The notes: generated by a model not told the origin, from the sequence alone. A stretch of DNA of 64,000 nucleotides from Halalkalibacter alkalisediminis (GCF_028610705.1 NZ_JAQQWT010000003.1:377759-441758), one strand, 5' to 3'; counted from the stretch's first letter, positions 15,530 through 26,827 are shown. Translations and numbers: made by a program.

Positions 15530-16879
15530 TTATCCATTTACAATTTGTTTAACTGGCAGGTCTTCCATAACACGCACGAATTCCCCCTGATTATAAGGAT
15601 AACCAGCTTTCATAATTTTCACTTTCAGCAGTTTTCCAACCATATCTTCCGTTGCAGGTACTTTCACTTTCAAGTAATTATCGGTATAGCCAATATACAT
15701 TCCGCTATCTGGATTTTCTTTGTCTTGTTCTTCAGGAATCATTTCTAGAACTTCACCTTCAAACATAGAAGAGTACTCTTTGGCAAGCTGATTCGATAAT
15801 TCAATTAAGCGATGAACTCGAACATTTTTAATTTCTTCATCTACTTGATCCTCCATACGAGCAGCAGGTGTTCCTGTGCGCTTTGAATATGGAAATACAT
15901 GTAGTTCACTAAATTTATGCTTAGCAATGAAATCAAACGTTTCTTGAAACTCCTCTTCTGTCTCACCAGGAAAGCCAACAATGACATCTGAAGTAACAGC
16001 AAGACCAGGAAGAACTTCTTTTAACCGATCTAAACGTTCCCCAAAGAATTCCATCGTATATTTACGACGCATTCGCTTTAATACCGTATTTGAGCCGGAT
16101 TGCAGAGGAATGTGCAAGTGACGAACGACTTTTTCAGAACGATCGATTACATCGATTACTTCATCTGTAAGTTGACTTGCTTCAATCGAAGAAATACGAA
16201 TTCGCTTCAAGCCTTCTACTTGTTCTAAGTCTTCTAATAGACGAGCAAGACTGTACTCCTTTAAGTCTTCTCCATAACCACCTGTATGAATTCCCGTAAG
16301 AACGATCTCCTTATATCCTGCATCTACTAGTTGCTGAGCCTGTTTGATTACTTCTTTTGGATCACGTGAACGCATAAGCCCACGAGCCCAAGGAATGATA
16401 CAAAACGTACAGAAATTGTTACACCCTTCTTGGATTTTTAAAGAAGCACGAGTACGATCAGTAAAAGCTGGAACGTCTAACTCCTCATACACGCGTGATT
16501 TCATAATATTTCCGACACCATTAATAGGCTCACGTTTCAGTTTAAATTCCTCAATGTATTCAAGCATTTTCACACGGTCTTGCGTTCCTACAACGATATC
16601 GACCCCAGGGATCGCCATGATTTCTGCTGGTGATGTTTGGGCATAACAACCTGTGACACAAATAACAGCGTCCGGATTTTTACGAATAGCACGACGTATC
16701 ACTTGACGACTCTTTTTATCCCCAGTATTCGTAACTGTACAAGTATTAATAACATAAACATCCGAAGTAGCTTCATAATCTACCTTCTCATATCCTTCAT
16801 TTTGAAACAGTTGCCAAATCGCTTCTGTCTCATAATGATTAACCTTACAACCTAATGTATGAAACGCCACAGTAGGCAT
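15530..16879 (-). CDS. mtaB: tRNA (N6-threonylcarbamoyladenosine(37)-C2) methylthiotransferase MtaB
   Basis: 449 residues from the ATG at 16879 (GAGGTGAAGACA upstream); an open frame continues to 16975 but is not needed. It converts t6A37 to ms2t6A37 in tRNA decoding ANN codons. Domains in order: UPF0004 domain with GCKVNHYE, NTCTVTN and CVTGCYAQ (three cysteines for the auxiliary cluster); radical SAM domain with CNNFCTFCIIPWARG (CxxxCxxC, about residue 155); and a C-terminal TRAM-like domain. It is the last gene of the heat-shock operon, five bases after rsmE, the same position as yqeV in Bacillus subtilis. Confidence 0.95.
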   Translation of the reverse strand: MPTVAFHTLGCKVNHYETEAIWQLFQNEGYEKVDYEATSDVYVINTCTVTNTGDKKSRQVIRRAIRKNPDAVICVTGCYAQTSPAEIMAIPGVDIVVGTQDRVKMLEYIEEFKLKREPINGVGNIMKSRVYEELDVPAFTDRTRASLKIQEGCNNFCTFCIIPWARGLMRSRDPKEVIKQAQQLVDAGYKEIVLTGIHTGGYGEDLKEYSLARLLEDLEQVEGLKRIRISSIEASQLTDEVIDVIDRSEKVVRHLHIPLQSGSNTVLKRMRRKYTMEFFGERLDRLKEVLPGLAVTSDVIVGFPGETEEEFQETFDFIAKHKFSELHVFPYSKRTGTPAARMEDQVDEEIKNVRVHRLIELSNQLAKEYSSMFEGEVLEMIPEEQDKENPDSGMYIGYTDNYLKVKVPATEDMVGKLLKVKIMKAGYPYNQGEFVRVMEDLPVKQIVNG

Positions 16880-16884
16880 TGTCT

Positions 16885-17637
16885 TCACCTCATTAATTCG
16901 AAATGGTACGAAATGGCTGCAAGTGCGTACATGGCAGCCGTTTCTGTACGTAATATTCTCGGACCAAACCCACAAGCTTGAGCACCCTCAAGAAGGAACT
17001 GGTCTACTTCTTCATCTGTTAATCCGCCCTCTGGACCAATAATAATAAGAATTCTTTGTCCTTCTGAAAGTGTATTTAATGCAGTTGCAAATTGGGCTTT
17101 TTCTCCCTCTTTAGCAGATTCTTCGTAAGCTAAAACGATTGAGTCAAACAAAGGCATTTGCTTTTTAAGTTCTGCTAATGAATGAATATCAAAAACGGTT
17201 GGTATTTTTTCTCGATAAGACTGTTCTGCTGCTTCTTTCGCAATTTTCACTAGCCGATCGATTTTCTTTCCCGCCTTTTTTTGATCCCATTTTACAATTG
17301 ATCTTGAAGCAGAAAATGGGATAAACGCTGTTGCTCCAAGCTCTGTACCTTTTTGGATAATGAGATCAAGCTTGTCCCCTTTAGGAAGTCCTTGAGCAAT
17401 TGTTACCTCAACAGGAAGTTCCGAATTCGGAGTTAGATCTTCAATTATAGTAGCTATAATTTCTTGATTTTCAATCTCAGAAATGACACATCTGACCGTA
17501 CGTAAATCATTATTGCTGCAAATAATTTCGTCCCCGATATCCATGCGCATGACTCGTAAGATATGCTTCATATCTTCTCCTGTCACCTTTACCACCTGAT
17601 CAGTCATCTGCTCCTTCGCAACAAAATACCGTTGCAT
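16885..17637 (-). CDS. rsmE: 16S rRNA (uracil1498-N3)-methyltransferase
   Basis: 250 residues. This SPOUT-family enzyme methylates U1498 of 16S rRNA. The N-terminal PUA-like domain starts MQRYFVAKEQ and contains HILRVMRMDIGDEI. The knotted SAM-binding part has QGLPKGDKLDLIIQKGTELGA, IIGPEGGLTDEEV and LGPRILRTETA-type sequence (GFGPRILRTETAAMYAL). It lies between prmA and mtaB in the conserved dnaK operon tail, equal to yqeU of Bacillus subtilis. The 49-base gap to prmA shows no obvious terminator. Confidence 0.95.
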   Translation of the reverse strand: MQRYFVAKEQMTDQVVKVTGEDMKHILRVMRMDIGDEIICSNNDLRTVRCVISEIENQEIIATIIEDLTPNSELPVEVTIAQGLPKGDKLDLIIQKGTELGATAFIPFSASRSIVKWDQKKAGKKIDRLVKIAKEAAEQSYREKIPTVFDIHSLAELKKQMPLFDSIVLAYEESAKEGEKAQFATALNTLSEGQRILIIIGPEGGLTDEEVDQFLLEGAQACGFGPRILRTETAAMYALAAISYHFELMR

Positions 17638-17686
17638 TTACATCGCCCTCACTATTATAAAATGGTAAGCCCTTCAACAAACACTC

Positions 17687-18622
17687 TTAGGCTTTACGTG
17701 CAATAATGGCTACCCAATCATCCATTTCTACGATTTCCTCAATCGTAAAGCCACCATCTACAAGCGCATCTTTCACCTCTTGCTTTTTCCGTTTAATAAT
17801 TCCTGAAGTAATATACAACCCATCAGGTTTAAGAACCGCTGCCGCATCTTGAACAAACCGTACTATGACTTCAGCTAAAATATTCGCTACTACTATCTCA
17901 TAGTGTCCATTAACATCTTCTAGTAAGTTATTTTGTTTAACTGTCACGACATCTTGAACACGATTTAAGTTCACATTTAGCGTTGCACTTTCAACTGCTA
18001 CATAATCAAGATCAAGCGCTAAAACACTTTTAACCCCTAGCTTTGCCGCAGCGATACTCAATACCCCTGAACCTGTACCAACGTCTACAACTTGCTCTCC
18101 ACCTTTAATGTACTTATCAAGAGCTTGAATGCATAAAACGGTAGTAGGATGTGTACCTGTACCAAAGGCCATTCCAGGGTCAAGCTCAATAATCATTTCG
18201 TTCTCCGTAGGTTCATACTCTTCCCATGTCGGAGTAATTGTAATGGAGCTTGACACCTTAACTGGCTTATAGTATTTTTTCCACGCAGTTGCCCACTCTT
18301 CTTCATGAACTTCCGCAATTTGAACTTTGTTATGTCCTAGGTCAATATCATACGTCAGCAAACCATTAATCGATTCTTTTATCTCATCAATCGTTTCTGC
18401 TAAAAAACTATTAACCGGGAAGTACGCCTTTATAATAACACCTTCTTCAGGATAATCATCTGGAGAGAGCTGGTAGATTTCACCGAATTTATCGCCCCAT
18501 TCTCTTACAAGGTCCATAGGGTCTTCTATCACGACACCGCTCGCACCAGCTTCATGTAAAATATTACAAACTGGTTCAACTGCTTCCTCTGTCGTATGAA
18601 TACTAAATTCTGACCACTTCAT
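17687..18622 (-). CDS. prmA: Ribosomal protein L11 methyltransferase
   Basis: 311 residues from the ATG at 18622 (MKWSEF), the same beginning and length as the Bacillus subtilis protein; GGAG lies six bases upstream. It trimethylates L11 using SAM. The N-terminal substrate-binding domain ([28 protein letters not shown]) is followed by the Rossmann domain with [31 protein letters not shown] and the NPPY-like VVANILAEV. It lies 28 bases downstream of dnaJ, in the standard heat-shock operon order. Confidence 0.96.
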   Translation of the reverse strand: MKWSEFSIHTTEEAVEPVCNILHEAGASGVVIEDPMDLVREWGDKFGEIYQLSPDDYPEEGVIIKAYFPVNSFLAETIDEIKESINGLLTYDIDLGHNKVQIAEVHEEEWATAWKKYYKPVKVSSSITITPTWEEYEPTENEMIIELDPGMAFGTGTHPTTVLCIQALDKYIKGGEQVVDVGTGSGVLSIAAAKLGVKSVLALDLDYVAVESATLNVNLNRVQDVVTVKQNNLLEDVNGHYEIVVANILAEVIVRFVQDAAAVLKPDGLYITSGIIKRKKQEVKDALVDGGFTIEEIVEMDDWVAIIARKA

Positions 18623-18650
18623 CATAATCTCCAACTCCATCCTTAAATTG

Positions 18651-19766
18651 CTATTCTCCCTTAAAGGCGCGTCTTACTTTTGCAAAAAAACCATCGTTCT
18701 GCTCATCCGGTTGCCCACCAGACATTTGTGAGAACTCACGAATCAAATCTTTTTCTTTTTCAGTCAAGTTCTTAGGCGTTACAACACGTATCTTCACATG
18801 TTGATCACCTTGTCCTCGTCCATGAACATTTGGTACACCTTTGCCACGAAGGCGGAAATTCGTACCTGTTTGCGTACCAGCTGGAATTTTCAATTTAACT
18901 TTTCCATTTAAAGTGGGTACTTCAATTTCATCGCCAAGTGCAACTTGAGCGAACGTTAACGGCATTTCGCAATAGATGTCGTCCCCTTCACGCTCAAAGA
19001 ACTCATGAGGCTTCACATTAAAGACCACGTAAAGGTCACCAGACGGTCCACCATTTACTCCGGCTTCCCCTTGACCAGAAACACGTAATTGCTGTCCATG
19101 ATCAATACCAGCAGGAACTTTCACGCTGATTTTCTTGCGTTTCCGAACTTTTCCTTTTCCACCACACGTTGAACATTTAGATTTAATAAACTTTCCAGTA
19201 CCTTCACAATGATGACAAACACGGCGATTAACGACACGGCCAAATGGTGTATTTTGTTCGACATTTAATTGGCCAGATCCACCACAGTGCGAACATGTTT
19301 CTGGTTTTGTTCCTGGTTTGGCTCCAGAACCTGCACATGTTTGACACGTTTCTTCTCGTGGAATCTCAATCTCCGTATCTTTGCCAAATACAGCTTCTTT
19401 AAACTCAAGCGTCATCGTATATTGAAGATCGGCACCTTGACGAGGAGCATTAGGGTTTCTACGACCGCCGCCACCACCGAAGAACATATCAAATATATCT
19501 CCAAATCCTCCACCGAAGTCTCCACCGCCACCACCGAATCCTTGATTCGGATCTGTATGGCCAAATTGATCATAATGCGCCTTCTTTTGTGGGTCACTCA
19601 ATGTATCATAGGCGTCTTTTACTTCTTTAAATTTATCCGTAGCATCCGCTTCTTTGTTAACATCTGGGTGATATTTGCGCGCTAATTTGCGATACGCCTT
19701 TTTCACTTCATCAACAGAAGCATTTTGATCGACACCAAGGACTTCATAGTAATCTCTTTTACTCAT
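18651..19766 (-). CDS. dnaJ: Chaperone protein DnaJ
   Basis: 371 residues from the ATG at 19766. Co-chaperone that delivers unfolded proteins to DnaK and stimulates its ATPase. Domain order is typical: J domain ([24 protein letters not shown] with the HPD triad), a Gly/Phe-rich linker unusually full of glycine ([15 protein letters not shown]), four zinc-finger repeats ([32 protein letters not shown]) and the C-terminal substrate-binding domain. It lies downstream of dnaK after a 191-base gap that contains a hairpin, so its level may be set below that of DnaK. Confidence 0.97.
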   Translation of the reverse strand: MSKRDYYEVLGVDQNASVDEVKKAYRKLARKYHPDVNKEADATDKFKEVKDAYDTLSDPQKKAHYDQFGHTDPNQGFGGGGGDFGGGFGDIFDMFFGGGGGRRNPNAPRQGADLQYTMTLEFKEAVFGKDTEIEIPREETCQTCAGSGAKPGTKPETCSHCGGSGQLNVEQNTPFGRVVNRRVCHHCEGTGKFIKSKCSTCGGKGKVRKRKKISVKVPAGIDHGQQLRVSGQGEAGVNGGPSGDLYVVFNVKPHEFFEREGDDIYCEMPLTFAQVALGDEIEVPTLNGKVKLKIPAGTQTGTNFRLRGKGVPNVHGRGQGDQHVKIRVVTPKNLTEKEKDLIREFSQMSGGQPDEQNDGFFAKVRRAFKGE

Positions 19767-19872
19767 GTCATCCACTCCCGACTAAGTTCCATAACGTTCA
19801 TCTTATCATCAATCTGTCTAAATCCGCAAGACATAGGTAAGAAGAAGCATTATCCTCTTTTTGGTTATATTC

Positions 19873-19908
19873 GAAGAAAAAGTCAAAGCCATTTACGCTG
19901 ACTTTGAC
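19873..19908. terminator. Hairpin between dnaK and dnaJ
   Basis: On the minus strand GTCAAAG ... CTTTGAC is followed by TTTTTC. The 7-bp stem with a 13-base loop may act as a partial terminator or an RNA end-stabilising structure that lowers dnaJ expression relative to dnaK. Confidence 0.6.
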
Positions 19909-19957
19909 CTTTCTACAAGTTTAAAAACTAACGTTGTCTAATCCTTTAATCGAACGC

Positions 19958-21799
19958 TTATTTCTTTTCTTCTTCTTTTACTTCTTCGTATTCAGCATCT
20001 ACAACATTTTCATCTGTATTTGAAGTGCCAGCATCTGCACCTTCAGCCCCTTGTGCTGCTTGTGCTGCCTGAGCCGCTTGCTCATACATCTTCGTTGTTA
20101 AAGCCATAACGATTTCTTGAAGCTCGTCTTTAGCTGTGCGGATCTCGTCAATGTTATTAGACTCGATTGCAGCTTTCAACTTATCTTTTGCAGCTTCTGC
20201 TTTGTCTTTTTCTTCTTGTTCAACATTATCAGCAAGATCCTTAAGCGTTTTTTCTGTTTGGAAAACAAGTTGATCCGCTTCGTTACGAAGTTCTACTTCT
20301 TCACGACGTTTTTTGTCTTCTTCAGCATTTGCTTCAGCATCTTTCACCATTTTTTCAATCTCTTCATCAGATAGACCTGAAGAAGATGTAATTGTGATCG
20401 ATTGCTCTTTGTTTGTTCCAAGATCTTTTGCCTTAACATTTACGATACCATTTGCATCAATATCAAATGATACTTCAATTTGCGGAACTCCACGTGGTGC
20501 TGGTGGAAGATCCGTTAATTGGAAACGTCCAAGTGTTTTATTGTATGCTGCCATTTCACGCTCACCTTGTAAAACGTGAATATCAACTGACGGTTGGTTA
20601 TCTGCAGCCGTAGAGAATACTTGTGATTTAGAAGTTGGGATCGTTGTATTACGCTCAATTAACTTTGTAAATACGCCACCCATTGTTTCAATACCAAGTG
20701 ATAGTGGTGTTACGTCTAAAAGAACAACGTCTTTAACGTCTCCTGTAAGGACACCAGCTTGAACAGCAGCACCAAGAGCAACTACCTCATCTGGGTTAAC
20801 TCCTTTATGAGGGTCTTTCCCAGTTAACTTTTTAATCGCCTCTTGAACAGCAGGAATACGAGTTGACCCACCAACAAGAACGACTCTGTCGATTTCACTT
20901 GCAGATAAACCTGAATCAGAAAGTGCACGACGAGTTGGTTCAAGTGTACGCTCAACTAAATTAGATGAAAGCTCTTCAAATTTTGCACGACTTAAGCTAA
21001 GCTCTAAGTGCTTAGGGCCTGTAGCATCAGCAGTGATAAATGGAAGAGAGATTTGTGTTTGTGTCACTCCAGACAAGTCTTTCTTTGCTTTTTCAGCAGC
21101 GTCCTTTAGACGTTGCATAGCCATTTTATCTTGAGAAAGGTCGATACCGTTGTCTTTTTTAAACTGGTCAACAAGGTAATCAATAATGACTTGGTCAAAA
21201 TCATCTCCACCAAGCTTGTTATCCCCAGATGTTGCTTTTACTTCGAAGAACCCTTCACCTAGTTCAAGAATAGAAACGTCAAACGTACCACCACCAAGGT
21301 CATACACAAGGATTGTTTGATCCTCTTCTTTTTCTAATCCGTAAGCGAGCGCTGCTGCAGTTGGCTCATTCACAATACGCTCTACTTCAAGACCAGCAAT
21401 TTTTCCAGCATCTTTTGTTGCTTGACGTTGTGAATCATTGAAGTAAGCTGGAACTGTGATAACAGCTTTCGTTACTTTTTCACCAAGATATGCTTCAGCA
21501 TCAGATTTTAATTTTTGTAAAATAATAGCAGATAGTTCTTGAGGCGTAAAATCTGTCCCCTCAATAGTCTCTTTATAATCTGTACCCATATGACGCTTAA
21601 TAGAAATAACTGTATTAGGATTAGTGATAGCTTGACGCTTTGCTACTTCCCCTACAAGACGCTCACCATCTTTAAACGCAACAACTGATGGAGTTGTACG
21701 ATTACCTTCTGGATTTGGAATAACAGTTGCTTCGCCGCCTTCCATGACAGCCACACAAGAGTTTGTTGTACCTAAGTCAATACCAATGATTTTACTCAT
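19958..21799 (-). CDS. dnaK: Chaperone protein DnaK (Hsp70)
   Basis: 613 residues from the ATG at 21799 with GGAGG nine bases upstream. ATP-dependent chaperone. The nucleotide-binding domain opens with [19 protein letters not shown] and has [45 protein letters not shown] and [12 protein letters not shown]. The linker [15 protein letters not shown] leads into the substrate-binding domain, and the C-terminus ends in an Ala/Gln tail and acidic [11 protein letters not shown]. The shortened nucleotide-binding domain is the Gram-positive form. It is the third gene of the HrcA/CIRCE-controlled operon. Confidence 0.98.
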   Translation of the reverse strand: MSKIIGIDLGTTNSCVAVMEGGEATVIPNPEGNRTTPSVVAFKDGERLVGEVAKRQAITNPNTVISIKRHMGTDYKETIEGTDFTPQELSAIILQKLKSDAEAYLGEKVTKAVITVPAYFNDSQRQATKDAGKIAGLEVERIVNEPTAAALAYGLEKEEDQTILVYDLGGGTFDVSILELGEGFFEVKATSGDNKLGGDDFDQVIIDYLVDQFKKDNGIDLSQDKMAMQRLKDAAEKAKKDLSGVTQTQISLPFITADATGPKHLELSLSRAKFEELSSNLVERTLEPTRRALSDSGLSASEIDRVVLVGGSTRIPAVQEAIKKLTGKDPHKGVNPDEVVALGAAVQAGVLTGDVKDVVLLDVTPLSLGIETMGGVFTKLIERNTTIPTSKSQVFSTAADNQPSVDIHVLQGEREMAAYNKTLGRFQLTDLPPAPRGVPQIEVSFDIDANGIVNVKAKDLGTNKEQSITITSSSGLSDEEIEKMVKDAEANAEEDKKRREEVELRNEADQLVFQTEKTLKDLADNVEQEEKDKAEAAKDKLKAAIESNNIDEIRTAKDELQEIVMALTTKMYEQAAQAAQAAQGAEGADAGTSNTDENVVDAEYEEVKEEEKK

Positions 21800-21866
21800 G
21801 AATTTCTTCCTCCGTTTCAATATATAACTTTCTTATTTATATTGGCTTTACCTATTTATGTAAGGA

Positions 21867-22424
21867 TTACGCATTTACCTTAACCATAGAAGGTCTGAGA
21901 ACGCGATCCTTTAATGTATAACCCTTTTGCAATTCTTCAACGATTTGATTTGACTCATACCCTTCCTCTTCAACTTGCATAACTGCTTGGTGCAAGTGAG
22001 GATCGAACATTTGACCTACTGTTTCAATTACTTCAACACCTTCACTTTTCAATGTGTCTTGAAATTGACGATAAACCATTTCCATCCCTTGTAAAAGCGA
22101 CTTAGCCTCTTCAGCTTCTGGTTTAACTAGTAGAGCACGCTCGAAGTTATCTATCACCGGAAGCAATGCTTCAATGACGGTTTGTGATCTATATTTCGCA
22201 GCCGCTTCTTTTTCTTCGCGAGAACGACGGCGGAAATTATCATAATCAGCTTGAATACGTAGGATTCGGTTATTGAGTTCAGCGATTTCAGCTTGAGAAT
22301 TTTCTTCCTCAATAATCTCAGTCACAGTTTCTTCGACTTCACCGTTTCCCTCTGTTTCAAGTTCTTCGGATTTAACTGTTTCTTCTTCCATTGTTTGCGT
22401 TTCTTTTTCTGTCAACTCATTCAC
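21867..22424 (-). CDS. grpE: Nucleotide exchange factor GrpE
   Basis: 185 residues. GrpE releases ADP from DnaK. The N-terminal 45 residues are very acidic and disordered ([19 protein letters not shown]). A long helix with [20 protein letters not shown] follows, and then the beta domain with the family signature [23 protein letters not shown] and the closing [16 protein letters not shown]. It sits between hrcA and dnaK with AGGAGGTGA-type Shine-Dalgarno sequence upstream. Heat-shock control comes through the CIRCE element before hrcA. Confidence 0.97.
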   Translation of the reverse strand: MNELTEKETQTMEEETVKSEELETEGNGEVEETVTEIIEEENSQAEIAELNNRILRIQADYDNFRRRSREEKEAAAKYRSQTVIEALLPVIDNFERALLVKPEAEEAKSLLQGMEMVYRQFQDTLKSEGVEVIETVGQMFDPHLHQAVMQVEEEGYESNQIVEELQKGYTLKDRVLRPSMVKVNA

Positions 22425-22504
22425 CTCCTAGTAAAATTAATATAGATCTATGTAGTATGACAATTAGTTAAGAATACCACAACTAATTGTCAATATTACC
22501 ATTT

Positions 22505-23536
22505 CTACCCTTGTTGATACAAGTTTGTTAACAGCTTTGTTAAATCCTTCGAGATTGTATCAACAACTCCGATCACTCTTCTATATTCCATCCGGGTTGG
22601 ACCAAGAATTCCAATTGTACCCATATGCTTTCCCGCTATCGAATACGACGCGGTGATTAGACTACAGTTATCGAAGGCTTCTAAGTTATTCTCTTGTCCG
22701 ATTTTCACTTGAATACCTGTTGTTGGTACACGTAAAATCTGATGCATCGTCTCATCTTCATCAAGCATATTCAAAAGCATACGAACTTTGTCGACATCTC
22801 GGAATTCCGGTTGCGCTAAAATGTTTGTTTTGCCACTATAGAATACTTTTTCTGCTTTTTCTCTTTCTAAAGATGAACCAAGCATACTTAAAACATGGTC
22901 ATAGTTTTCAACATGACTACGCAAAACATCCTTCACTTCCGTTTGCAGTTTTTCCCTTAGCTTAAACAAAGGGACACCCATTAAACGTTCGTTTAGAATG
23001 TTGACCGTTCGTTCTAGATCCGCTGCTTCTATCTTATCTGGTACAGCTATTGTTTGATTTTCAACATGTCCTGTATCCGTAACAAGAATTAAAATAGCCG
23101 ATCCCTTTGAAAGCGGTATGATTTGAATACTTCTCAACGTAGCCTCAAACATCTCTGGCCCCAAAACAAGAGAAATATAACTTGTCATATTCGATAACAC
23201 TCGGGCTGAATGTTGAATGACTTCTTCTACTTCCCGAATTCGTTCTGAAAAGATCGAGCGAATATCTAATTTTTCATCGACAGTTAAATGATGAGGCATA
23301 AGAAGATTGTCTACATAGTAACGGTATCCCCTTTGAGATGGAATCCTCCCAGCTGAACTATGTGGTTTTTCTAAGAAACCTAATTCTTCTAAATCTGACA
23401 TATCATTACGGATGGTTGCTGGACTAAACGTAATATCCTCTCTTTTGGAGATGCTTCTGGAACCGACTGGCTCTGCAGAACGGATATAATCATCAACAAT
23501 GGCATGCAGAATCAACAATTGTCTATTTGTTAACAT
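22505..23536 (-). CDS. hrcA: Heat-inducible transcription repressor HrcA
   Basis: 343 residues from the ATG at 23536 (MLTNRQLLILHAIVDDY), matching the Bacillus subtilis length; an open frame extends nine codons further upstream. HrcA binds CIRCE and represses class I heat-shock genes, with GroEL as cofactor. The winged-helix domain contains SAEPVGSRSISKR, FSPATIRNDMSDLEELGFL and HSSAGRIPSQRGYRYYVD. The rest is the GAF-like and dimerisation region. It is first in the operon, and its own CIRCE element lies 16 bases upstream, showing autoregulation. Confidence 0.97.
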   Translation of the reverse strand: MLTNRQLLILHAIVDDYIRSAEPVGSRSISKREDITFSPATIRNDMSDLEELGFLEKPHSSAGRIPSQRGYRYYVDNLLMPHHLTVDEKLDIRSIFSERIREVEEVIQHSARVLSNMTSYISLVLGPEMFEATLRSIQIIPLSKGSAILILVTDTGHVENQTIAVPDKIEAADLERTVNILNERLMGVPLFKLREKLQTEVKDVLRSHVENYDHVLSMLGSSLEREKAEKVFYSGKTNILAQPEFRDVDKVRMLLNMLDEDETMHQILRVPTTGIQVKIGQENNLEAFDNCSLITASYSIAGKHMGTIGILGPTRMEYRRVIGVVDTISKDLTKLLTNLYQQG

Positions 23537-23552
23537 CCCTTCACCACCTCTG

Positions 23553-23579
23553 TTAGCACTCACTTCATTCGAGTGCTAA
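23553..23579. promoter_or_regulatory. CIRCE operator
   Basis: TTAGCACTC-N9-GAGTGCTAA is a perfect match to the CIRCE consensus, located just upstream of hrcA. It is the HrcA binding site controlling the whole hrcA-grpE-dnaK-dnaJ unit. Confidence 0.98.
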
Positions 23580-23589
23580 ATCTAATGAT

Positions 23590-23618
23590 AAATTATCAAA
23601 AAGGTAGCACTTTGTCAA
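23590..23618 (-). promoter_or_regulatory. SigA promoter of the hrcA operon
   Basis: On the minus strand TTGACA and TAATTT are separated by 17 bases, directly upstream of CIRCE, so the transcript would start inside or at the operator. The -35 is perfect and the -10 matches four of six bases. Confidence 0.7.
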
Positions 23619-23644
23619 TAAAGAATGCTTATTTCACTTAGAAA

Positions 23645-23670
23645 AAAGGGTAAAAATGAAGATGCCCTTT
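23645..23670. terminator. Weak terminator after hemW
   Basis: On the minus strand AAAGGG ... CCCTTT followed by TTTT, just downstream of the hemW stop. The stem is only six base pairs. Confidence 0.45.
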
Positions 23671-23673
23671 GAC

Positions 23674-24819
23674 TTATGATTCTAAAACAGCTATAAATTG
23701 CTCGAAAACTTCATTACTGAGCAATAACCCTTCTTCCGTTAACTTAATGCCATATTCATCAGATTGCAATAAACCTCTTTTCTGTAATCGCTCAATTTGT
23801 TCACCGAAACATTCTTCAAGTGAGCGACCATATATACGGTTAAACTCGGTTCGGTTCACTCCCACTCTTTTCCGTAAACCCATGAACATCGCCTCTTCAA
23901 TTCGTTCAATAGGGGTAACCTGATGTTCTGTCAGAACCGGAGCCACATCAGCTGCTATTGCTCTTAAATATTTAGGAAGCGGTCCATGATTTTGATATCG
24001 CACTTGATTTACGTATCCATGAGCTCCCGCACCAAAACCATAATATTCTTGATTATCCCAATAGACAAGATTATGTTTGCTTTCATAGCCAGTTTTTGCA
24101 AAATTACTTATCTCGTATTGATGATACCCAGCTTTTTTTGTCTCTGCTAGCAATTGTTCATACATGATAATCTCATCTTCCTCAGGTGGAAGAGTCAGTT
24201 TACCTTGTCTTTGCCGAATGTAAAAGACGGTCTTCTCCTCAACCTTTAAAGAGTATGCAGATAAATGTTCAACACCTAAAGCCATCGCTTCAAGTATCGT
24301 TTCTTGAAAGTCTCTCGGTTTTTGACTTGGTAAACCAAACATTAAATCTAAAGATATATTTTCAAAACCCGCTTCTCTGCTTCTAGCAATAGCATCTACT
24401 ACACTCTCCCTCGAATGTGTTCTACCAATTTCCTTTAGCAAGTTTTCTTTGAACGTTTGAACACCCATACTTAAACGATTAATCCCATGATCTTTCAATA
24501 CTCTTAATTTCTCTTCTTCAATGCTATCTGGGTTTACTTCTATTGTAAATTCTTCTACTTCAGTTAAAGGGAGAACTTCTCTCATTCCTTTTAAAAGGGT
24601 ATTCAATTGATTAGGTGTTAACGCTGTTGGTGTCCCTCCACCGATATATACCGTTTTCAAAGCAGATGTAGGATGACTTTCCATCATTCTTTCCATTTCT
24701 AGTAACAAGGAAGTAATGTAATTATCCACCGGCTGATTTTTCAAAAATACTTTATTAAAGTCGCAGTAGTGGCAAATATGTTCACAAAATGGAATATGTA
24801 CGTATGCAGCTTTAACCAT
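23674..24819 (-). CDS. hemW: Radical SAM heme chaperone HemW
   Basis: About 381 residues from the ATG at 24819 (MVKAAYVHIPF), which has GGGGAGG just upstream; an ATG nine codons earlier is possible. The radical SAM motif CEHICHYCDF (CxxxCxxC plus the extra cysteine typical of HemW) is at residues 11-20, followed by YIGGGTPTALTP and GVQTFKENLLKEIGRTH. The C-terminal HemN_C domain has YEISNFAKTGYESKHNLVYWDN and GFGAGAHGY. HemW binds and delivers heme, and is often misannotated as coproporphyrinogen oxidase. It lies downstream of lepA, the conserved Bacillus order. Confidence 0.93.
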   Translation of the reverse strand: MVKAAYVHIPFCEHICHYCDFNKVFLKNQPVDNYITSLLLEMERMMESHPTSALKTVYIGGGTPTALTPNQLNTLLKGMREVLPLTEVEEFTIEVNPDSIEEEKLRVLKDHGINRLSMGVQTFKENLLKEIGRTHSRESVVDAIARSREAGFENISLDLMFGLPSQKPRDFQETILEAMALGVEHLSAYSLKVEEKTVFYIRQRQGKLTLPPEEDEIIMYEQLLAETKKAGYHQYEISNFAKTGYESKHNLVYWDNQEYYGFGAGAHGYVNQVRYQNHGPLPKYLRAIAADVAPVLTEHQVTPIERIEEAMFMGLRKRVGVNRTEFNRIYGRSLEECFGEQIERLQKRGLLQSDEYGIKLTEEGLLLSNEVFEQFIAVLES

Positions 24820-24973
24820 TTGCCTCCCCTTTCTAAAGGGGTTCATTTAGCCCCTAAATTGTTGTAATATCTTAATCTTTCTGCAAAAACTAAAAAAGTA
24901 CTTCGACCTACTGTAAGTCTCCACATCAAGTAGAAAAAAGCTTAAGCAACATTTTTACTTATGTAACAACCAA

Positions 24974-24996
24974 AACCGCAGGAAAATCCTGCGGTT
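24974..24996. terminator. Hairpin downstream of lepA
   Basis: AACCGCAGGA / TCCTGCGGTT with an AAA loop, a very stable stem just after the lepA stop. It lacks a long T-run on the minus strand, so it may only attenuate readthrough to hemW. Confidence 0.6.
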
Positions 24997-25006
24997 GCTG
25001 TCATCA

Positions 25007-26827
25007 TTAATCGTCCATTCGTAAAACGGCCATAAACGCTTCTTGAGGCACTTCTACATTCCCTACTGATTTCATCCGTTTCTTTCCTTCTTTTTGTTTC
25101 TCAAGCAACTTACGCTTACGAGAAATATCCCCACCATAACATTTGGCTAAGACGTTCTTGCGAATTGCTTTAATGGTCGACCTTGCGATAATTTTTTGAC
25201 CTATACTGGCTTGAACCGGAACTTCAAATTGTTGACGCGGAATCAATTCTTTCAATTTCTCAACAATAATCTTGCCTCGCTCGTAAGCAAAATCCCTGTG
25301 AACGATCACAGATAACGCATCTACCGTCTCACCATTTAATAAAATATCCATCTTCACAAGTTTTGATGGTTTATATCCAATAAGCTCATAATCAAATGAT
25401 GCATAACCCTTGGTATTGGATTTTAATTGATCAAAGAAATCATACACAATCTCAGAAAGTGGGATTTCATAAACAATTTGAACCCGATTATCATCTAGGT
25501 ATTGCATATCAATAAAAATACCACGTTTCTTTTGACAAAGCTCCATTACTGAACCTACATAATCATTTGGTACCATGACCTTTGATTTTACATACGGTTC
25601 TTCAACTGAATCAATTTTTTGAGTTTCAGGCATATTAGCTGGATTATCGATACGAATTTCTTCACCACTTGTCGTTGTCACCTGGTATATAACACTTGGA
25701 GCCGTTGTAATTAACGTAATATTAAATTCACGTTCAATTCGTTCTTGAATAATTTCCATGTGTAATAAGCCTAAAAATCCGCATCTAAAACCAAAACCTA
25801 ATGCTTGTGATGTCTCTGGCTCATATTGCAAAGAAGCATCGTTTAATTCCAAACGTTCCAAAGCTTCACGTAAATCATTGTATTCATTCGTATCAACAGG
25901 GTATAACCCACAATAAACCATTGGGTTCATACGTCGATAGCCTGGTAATGGCGCTTCAGCTGGATTATTCGCATCTGTAATCGTATCACCAACCCGTGTA
26001 TCTCCAACATTTTTAATGGCTGCTGATAAAAATCCAACATCTCCTACGGTTAACTCATCACGTTTTTCAGTCTTTGGAGTAAACACACCAATTTCGTTTA
26101 CTTCAAATTCTTTGCCCGTCGCCATCATTTTAATCTTTTGTCCTGGCTTCACTGTACCTTCCATGATACGGATGTAAGCTACAACTCCACGGTAAGGATC
26201 ATAAAGTGAATCAAAAATCAGTGCTTTAAGAGGTGCTTCAGGATCGCCTGTTGGAGCAGGTACTTTCTCAACTACTTGCTCTAAAATTTCTTCAATCCCA
26301 ATACCATTTTTGGCTGAAGCTAAAACTGCATCGGAAGTATCTAATCCAATGACATCTTCTACTTCTTGCTTTACACGCTCAGGATCTGCACTCGGTAAAT
26401 CAATTTTGTTAATAACTGGTAAAATTTCCAAGTCATTATCTAACGCTAAATAAACATTAGCAAGAGTCTGAGCTTCTATTCCTTGAGCAGCATCAACGAT
26501 TAATAATGCTCCTTCACAAGCGGCTAAACTACGTGACACTTCATACGTAAAATCAACATGCCCTGGTGTATCAATTAAGTGGAAAATGTATTCTTCTCCA
26601 TCTTTCGCTTTATAAGTAAGCTGTACAGCATTTAGTTTTATCGTAATTCCACGCTCACGTTCTAAATCCATCGCATCAAGCGTTTGTTCTTTCATTTCAC
26701 GATTCGTTAAGGCACCTGTCTTCTCTAATATCCGATCAGCAAGTGTAGATTTCCCGTGGTCAATATGAGCGATGATCGAAAAGTTCCGGATCTTCGCCTG
26801 ACGTGCTAGTCTTTGTTCTTTATTCAT
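25007..26827 (-). CDS. lepA: Elongation factor 4 (LepA)
   Basis: 606 residues from the ATG at 26827, preceded by GTAGGAGTGATC. Ribosome-dependent translational GTPase that back-translocates or remodels stalled ribosomes. G motifs: [10 protein letters not shown] (G1), ERERGITIK (G2), DTPGHVDF (G3), NKIDLP (G4). EF-G-like domains III and V follow ([29 protein letters not shown]), then the LepA-specific C-terminal domain with [26 protein letters not shown]. It is in an operon with hemW, as in other Bacillus, and lies beyond a spacer from yqxA-spoIIP. Confidence 0.98.
   Translation of the reverse strand: MNKEQRLARQAKIRNFSIIAHIDHGKSTLADRILEKTGALTNREMKEQTLDAMDLERERGITIKLNAVQLTYKAKDGEEYIFHLIDTPGHVDFTYEVSRSLAACEGALLIVDAAQGIEAQTLANVYLALDNDLEILPVINKIDLPSADPERVKQEVEDVIGLDTSDAVLASAKNGIGIEEILEQVVEKVPAPTGDPEAPLKALIFDSLYDPYRGVVAYIRIMEGTVKPGQKIKMMATGKEFEVNEIGVFTPKTEKRDELTVGDVGFLSAAIKNVGDTRVGDTITDANNPAEAPLPGYRRMNPMVYCGLYPVDTNEYNDLREALERLELNDASLQYEPETSQALGFGFRCGFLGLLHMEIIQERIEREFNITLITTAPSVIYQVTTTSGEEIRIDNPANMPETQKIDSVEEPYVKSKVMVPNDYVGSVMELCQKKRGIFIDMQYLDDNRVQIVYEIPLSEIVYDFFDQLKSNTKGYASFDYELIGYKPSKLVKMDILLNGETVDALSVIVHRDFAYERGKIIVEKLKELIPRQQFEVPVQASIGQKIIARSTIKAIRKNVLAKCYGGDISRKRKLLEKQKEGKKRMKSVGNVEVPQEAFMAVLRMDD

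Noticed and set aside
23674..24819. Oxygen-independent coproporphyrinogen III oxidase (HemN)
   Set aside because: The radical SAM motif and position are those of HemW, which lacks that activity.
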